From the NCBI GenBank assembly GCA_947846985.1, contig CANTUZ010000002.1, positions 157,098,389 through 157,162,388 of the forward strand: DNA of 64,000 nucleotides, written 5' to 3'. The DNA is from Fratercula arctica. Taxonomy: Eukaryota; Chordata; Aves; Charadriiformes; Alcidae. The translations under genes were made by a program, and so were the position numbers. Of the stretch, positions 58,712 to 64,000 are shown in pieces. Each line of letters opens with the position of its first letter. Position 1 is the first letter of the stretch. The notes beneath the pieces were generated by a model, which was not told the DNA's origin, did not search any database, and saw only the letters and a list, made by a program, of their open reading frames with translations.

Positions 58712-59687
58712 GGTGAAATGCCTACAAACTTTCCTTAACAAGTCTCTGTCAGGGTAGCTTTTTTACGGGTCTAGGAAAATGAGAATGGAGGCAAGCTGTT
58801 AATGTCTCATGGTTTCACGTAAAATGGTCTGAGTCCTCTTCCGTTCTGCTTTTAGCCAGTTTTGTCAACTCAAGTATATATAACTCAATTAAAAGGATGC
58901 ATTTGCCTATAGTTTGGATATTTCTTTTCTGTAACGTGCATTAAAAGCCACAATAGAAGTTGTCATAGCAAGTCTTTTACATGGAATATGAAGAGGCAAA
59001 GGTGTCAAGTCTTTCTTTATACCAAAATCCTCTCACACGTTTTATTTCCCTCAAAACCTATATTGTAGTTTTCTTCAGTGAAGAAAATCAGACGTGTAGG
59101 CACAGACCTCCAAATGTCTGGAGCACTAGCAGAAGTCAGAAGAAAAAAAGAAAACTTGAATATTTTAATGGGTTCTGAACACATGGTTTTTATTGGAAAA
59201 CTGAGGGTTGTTCAGATGGGGCTGGATTTTGTCCATCTCTGTTTTTAACCAAAATGGAAGTAGTCTGTGTCCCAGGGTGCTTTTGTTCAACTGGACAAAA
59301 TAGTGCCACAAACTGGGCTTCGATGCTGTTGTTGCTGCCTCCTTGTCAGCATAATCCCTGGGGTGGTTTTACTGCATGCCAATAAGCACTACCATCGGCA
59401 GGGTTTGGCTCCCTGCACCCCGAACACTCCTCTAATCCGACTACACAGGCTACATCCCCGATTTCATTTAGCTATATAGATGTAGTTTATAATAACAGGA
59501 ACCTATAAAAAGTGCAGTTAGTGTTGGGTCTTCTCACAAGAACAGTGCAAAATACGAGCGTGAAGGCCGGACACTACTGATACCTATGTCAAAACTCTCA
59601 CTGGTTTAAGCAAAGAATTTCAGCTTGGGTATTTATCCAGACTTTTTGTGTGTAGCTAAGCTGGTTAGAGATCTCAAGGGTGCATAT
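58712..59687. other. Non-coding, unique
   Basis: No gene or repeat recognised. Confidence 0.5.
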
Positions 59688-59833
59688 TTCCTCATAGTGT
59701 AGAGAATTTGTCTAATGGGGATAGAAATTTATTTTTGCTGCACAGGGACACTGTGAGGATTGATTAGGTAATAACTTGAAAGCACTATAGGAGTGAATGG
59801 CGCTGTGCTATATAAATGCTAAGTATTGTTATT
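59688..59833 (+). repeat. MIR-like SINE fragment
   Basis: The right half of a MIR-type SINE. ATTTCCTCATAGTGTAGAGAA is followed by ATGGGGATAGAAAT, ACACTGTGAGGATTGATTAG, AACTTGAAAGCACTATAGG and GGCGCTGTGCTATATAAATG, ending CTAAGTATTGTTATT. It is the clearest SINE in the window. Confidence 0.75.
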
Positions 59834-61827
59834 TTTTCTTGCAAAAATACTTCAGGAGAACCTGACAGGTTCACAACTAAGTTCTCAAACATGAATACTA
59901 AGATATGTCCGTCTTTGATTTTGTAATACCACACGCTGGCACTTAGGAGAATATTATGACAGTATTACCTGAGATTGCTTGTTATTTTTGATGAGGTAAC
60001 AAAACACTGGCAGGAAATGAGGTTTGGTGAAGTATTTTCAGTGGTTCATTTTTAAAGTATAACTTCTCCTTGGGTTTTTTTCCCCTCTTATACAGAAAGG
60101 CTGTGTGAAGGGATGCATCTTCAGGTGTACTAGAGACCAGAGAGAGATAAGGAAATGCCTTCTACCTGTCCTCAACACAGCATTGCTTCCTTAGGCTGTT
60201 CGCTTGTGTAGCTCTGCTCTGCAACAGGTACCCTTCCTCTTCAACGTATTGAGGAGGCTGGTGGATGTGTAAGATGTGGGAGGTGGTTATTCCTCCCATC
60301 TGCTTGACGACCTTATCATCTGTCTTCAGAGGACACCATGGGATGACAAAGCTCCCTGTGTATTTGTCAGGAAAAAGGAAGCGCTTACAAAAGACTGATA
60401 TAAATTAGAGACCTGAAATGGACATTTTGAATACTTCGTTTTCACCAAGTTTTCAGGTCTCTTCCAGCACTCTGAACTGTGCTGTGAGACCACACACCCA
60501 AGGGTTAATCTTTGTCCCGTACACAGCCCCTGTACGCAGAGGCTTAGGGGCTTAGAAGTACACAGTCATGCTTCTTAGGGGAAGGTCTGTAAGAAATGCC
60601 TTTGCCATGCAGAAATCTGAGGAGGAGACTTGGATTCATCTTACTCCATATGATCACTTCATGGAGAAGCCAGAAGATGTTAGACTCCCATAGCATATCT
60701 AGGAAGGACAACTCCACACCTGTCCATCCTTCATAAGATAGAGGCCACCAGTCCTTGGAAGAGAGAGATAAACAACTCCTGAATTGACCGAGGAAATGCT
60801 GCAGACTGTAGCTCAGCACATTAAAGTTAACAGGTTGGGGATTTTTTCATACCGTATGCTATAAAACGTGTAATTTAGGAACTTCTTATTCAGTACTAAA
60901 GCTGTTGCCAGCTGTGAGCCTGTGTACCTTTGTTAGGAGAGCACAGGAGACAGCTGTGAGCTAAAGTCTCTTCAGCTGTCCTAGCACAGCCCACCACCAA
61001 ATACGTGTCATTGTGCTAAAATTAAGGAACTAGAAAGAAAAAATAAGAAAAATACCAAAAACCTTAAACAAACAAACAAAAAAAAAGCAGGGGTCTGGCA
61101 GGAGTGGCAGCCAGTCTGCAATCTGCATTTCAGCGTCTTTTCCAATTGACTATAGAGGGAATCTGGGACAACTTTGTTTTTAACTCAGGATGTATTGAGG
61201 ATAAATCCACACCTAAGTTACTTAAGTTAGTCAGGCTCATGAGTAGAACCCGGAATGTGTAACTGTCTGTCTTTGTTCTAAACCCAAGAACAAGATTCCC
61301 AGCCTAATGACAGTGGCTACTACTGCAATTTGTATGCTGTACTGAGGAATGTGCTTTAATGACCCTCTCTTCTGTACTTTATATGCTCTGGTTGTAAAAA
61401 GTTCTGGCTAATTCCTAGCATTTGTTTTAATACTTTTGTTTTCCCGTCTTGTTTCTCAGATATTGCATAGAATATTTTATTCTTCCTGAAAATAGTTATG
61501 ACTCCCCTGTGTGTGATATTGAACAATCATGCTTTAATCAATGCTACTAAATCTGAAGTATCTCTTGTGCCTCCAGGTATTGATTGTACTCTGTTCACTT
61601 ATTTCATTTCTGTAAAACGCTGCAGTATTTTCTGCATACAGGATCAATCTGCAGGCTCAGATCTCTGTACAGTTATCACCACCGTTCAGGTCATCTAGAC
61701 CTAGCCTCATGAAATATTCTTAAGCCTTTTCCCCTGTTGACAAAATTATATCTATGGTTGTAAAAACTCCATCAAGTCTCCCCCCACATAAACCCCAGCA
61801 TTTTTTGTGGTCCATATTTACATTGTT
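59834..61827. other. Non-coding, unique
   Basis: No gene recognised. An A/C-rich AAACAAACAAACAAAA run lies at 61066-61086. Confidence 0.5.
61066..61086. repeat. AAAC/poly-A microsatellite
   Basis: Short AAAC repeats running into A10. Confidence 0.85.
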
Positions 61828-62012
61828 ATAGAATCAGAGAATCACAGAATGGTTCGGGTTGGAAGGGACCTTAAAGATCACCTAGTTCCAACCCCCCTGC
61901 CCTGGGCAGGGACACCTCCCACTAGACCAGGTTGCTCAAAGCCCCATCCAGCCTGGCCTTGAACACCTCCAGGGATGGGGCATCCACAACTTCCCTGGAC
62001 AACCTGTTCCAA
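61828..62012 (-). mobile_element. CR1 3' tail, antisense
   Basis: About 185 bases with the 3' terminus at the low coordinate (ATAGAATCAGAGAATCACAG). Then ACCTTAAAGATCACCTAGTT, CCTGCCCTGGGCAGGGACAC, CCCATCCAGCCTGGCCTTGA and ACTTCCCTGGACAACCTGTT. The sequence is close to the copy at 43.1 kb. The minus-strand peptide shows RLSREVVDAPSLEVFKARL. Confidence 0.95.
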
Positions 62013-62595
62013 CCTGTCATTGCTTTCCCAGGAGTTATTCCTCTGGTGTTACTGAGACTGTAATTCAGCCTATGATATTCTAAACATGCTCGTAGTTCAG
62101 CCATGCAGTTAGTTGCTCAGCTGTGTGATTATTTCCAGTACAATGCTAACATAATGAAATTCTGTTTATTGGAACCTGTGCTTAATTACAGATCTCAGTG
62201 GCAACCTTGTTATCACTGCTGACCCGGGTAATCTAAAGCTGGACTCCATGACAAACGCTCCAGAACAAATACAACTACAGATATATTTGCAGTTTCTGAA
62301 GAAGTGGCTGAGTCAGAGCTTTGGATGGTGACGATCACAGCTACTGGGAAGAGCAGTATTATGGGAAAATACATTGTACCACCACAGTTATTACATTGCA
62401 GTTCACTGTCTACTGTAGCAGTGCAGACAGGAAGAAGAATAAGTAGGTAGATAACAATCTGATTAGTGAAATCTCATCTCCTGTAACCCCAGTGAAGATA
62501 TCAGTGTAGTGATGAGAAGCTCTGAGTCATGGTGTACTTGTTGAAGGGGATACCACTGAGAAATCAAAGTGTTTTCAATATTAGCATGGTCTGGT
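62013..62595. other. Non-coding, unique
   Basis: Nothing recognised between the two antisense CR1 tails. Confidence 0.5.
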
Positions 62596-62703
62596 ACAGA
62601 ATCACAGAATCACCGAGGCTGGAAGGGATTTTCTTCAGATCATCTAGTCCAACCGTCCTGTTCAGGCAGGGTCAGATAGAGCAGGTTGCCCAGGATCACG
62701 TCT
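62596..62703 (-). mobile_element. CR1 3' tail, antisense, older subfamily
   Basis: About 108 bases: CAGAATCACAGAATCACCGA, GGCTGGAAGGGATTTTCTTC, CATCTAGTCCAACCGTCCTG and GATAGAGCAGGTTGCCCAGG. It differs from the copy at 61.8 kb and resembles the 9.66 and 43.55-kb group. Confidence 0.9.
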
Positions 62704-63229
62704 GAGGAAATGCAAAGCAAAGTCTCAGCGATGGTGTGATGTGAAAGATGTAGCAGGGACCTTGACAATAAACAGGAAAGAAATGTGGGCAAGATCATTG
62801 AAGTATATTTAAGTTAAAAATTCTCTGATAACCTCTGGTGAAACAAGTTATACAGGTGCAGCTTTTCACTAAGACGGACATGGCAAAGACAGATAACGAG
62901 ATCATTTATTAGTGTCACAAATGACACTTTCACCAGAAAGAGATGGTGATTCAACCCAGATCTGCACAGAGTTGAATTAACAAAGTACTTAAGTATTAGA
63001 CAGTTTCAGGCTTGTTTAGTATTGAAGAATCGACTGTTATTCCTCTCAAAGGAGAAGAGACGTTCATGAATGGAGGAAAGCTTGCTGTTCAGGTTGCAAA
63101 ACACTGGAAGACTAGAGCCCAACCATGTCATGACAGTCAAGCACATTCTCTTTGGCTCAAAAAGGTGTCATATGGATATTTAAGTTACTGTGAACCACGA
63201 TGTCCCCTCCTTAACCTAAAGATATGACA
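62704..63229. other. Non-coding, unique
   Basis: No gene recognised. Confidence 0.5.
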
Positions 63230-63470
63230 ATTAATGAATTATTCTTTAAATTTGTAAAACAAATGACGATCCAGCTATATTGCAGGGAAAGCTGTAATAA
63301 TTTAACATTGATTGAACGATTTGCCTTGCAAAGCAATGGTTAGCAAAGAGTTTCTTTCTTTGGAAAATTAAAATACGCTTCCTCAAAATGATGTAGATTT
63401 TAAAAAACGTTGCTGGTTTCTGTGATTAAATCTCAAGTTTAATTTTAATTACAGATGTTTACAGGAAATC
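63230..63470. promoter_or_regulatory. Candidate non-coding regulatory element
   Basis: AT-rich and full of homeodomain-like cores (AATTAATGAATTATTC, CTGTAATAATTTAACATTG, AGTTTAATTTTAATTACAG), with no transposon similarity. Inferred from composition only. Confidence 0.2.
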
Positions 63471-64000
63471 TCTAAATACTGAAATTCAGCCTTTATTGGG
63501 TACTTTCCTATGTTAGTAATTTGCAGCTTTACTCTGGTTTGTCTCAAAGAGTGATTACGACTTAAACACAAGCTGTTTTAAATACAAAACTGTGACACAT
63601 CATTTATTAAGTTAATTCTTAGAATATTTTAATCATAGAGATATTGTTCCCCGTGGAAAGTTTTAGAATGTTCATGAAGTACTTTTGTTTTAAATTATGA
63701 AAACACCATATGCACTTTCAAAAATACTAAAAAATTACTTGTCAGTTTAAAATAAAACTGTCCCATTGTTCATTCAAAGTGTGAACTTATTGTTTGGCCA
63801 TATTCTGAGCAGGTGAGTTAAAGAGATGAGTTAAATATATACTGTTCGTCTTTCCATTTGTGCATATTTTAGTACTTCATGTTGTTCATGAATTTGGCAA
63901 GACAACTTGCTAGTGAGCATGTGCAAGTTACTTTTCTGAAATTTGTTAACTAAAATTTCTCATAAGCAAAGCAAGAAGGGATAGAATAACATGACAACTG
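63471..64000. other. Non-coding, AT-rich
   Basis: Nothing recognised up to the window edge. Confidence 0.5.

Noticed and set aside
1..64000. CRISPR arrays, bacterial operons, phage or plasmid features
   Set aside because: No regularly spaced direct repeats and no prokaryotic gene density. CR1 and LTR content shows vertebrate nuclear DNA.
1..64000. tRNA, rRNA or snRNA genes
   Set aside because: No A-box/B-box pair with a cloverleaf context, and no rRNA core motif, was recognised by eye. A tRNAscan and Rfam search would be decisive.

Overview
This window looks like gene-poor nuclear DNA from a bird, either intergenic or deep inside a large intron. The evidence is repeat content. There are at least fourteen copies of CR1 LINE retrotransposons, several ending in the diagnostic 3' octamer repeats of the ATTCTATG type. 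One LTR has the avian ERV-L-like layout. Old MIR-like SINE pieces lie scattered between them. Base composition is AT-rich, many homopolymers and small microsatellites occur, and there is no CpG island. No complete host protein-coding gene, rRNA, tRNA or CRISPR array can be supported. The species cannot be named from sequence alone.

Layout. 1-1.2 kb is unique sequence. 1.2-4.0 kb is a long 5'-truncated CR1 on the + strand. It keeps recognisable endonuclease, reverse transcriptase and C-terminal regions, but stops and frameshifts have broken it. A second CR1 tail follows at 4.08-4.21 kb. 4.2-38 kb is mostly unique AT-rich DNA with three older antisense CR1 tails (9.66, 23.6 and 34.2 kb), MIR-like fragments (8.1, 26.1, 27.1 and 36.2 kb) and homopolymer runs. 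A sense CR1 tail lies at 38.4 kb. 41.8-44.0 kb is a transposon cluster: a minus-strand solo LTR interrupted by a sense CR1 tail, then two antisense CR1 copies of different age. 44-64 kb is again mostly unique. It carries CR1 tails at 50.6, 58.5, 61.8 and 62.6 kb, an ancient degenerate CR1/L3-like reverse-transcriptase fragment at about 55.0-55.8 kb, and a MIR-like copy at 59.7 kb.

Nothing here works as an operon or pathway. The only protein-coding ancestry that can be recognised is CR1 ORF2. One 177-base stretch (33917-34093) has a good acceptor, an excellent donor and a single open frame, so it is offered as a candidate exon only. Several stretches rich in homeodomain-, forkhead- and MEIS-like motifs (around 15.1, 21.0, 35.1-35.6, 44.5, 51.9-52.3 and 63.3 kb) look like vertebrate non-coding regulatory DNA, but that is inference without an alignment. 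No previously undescribed biological system was found.
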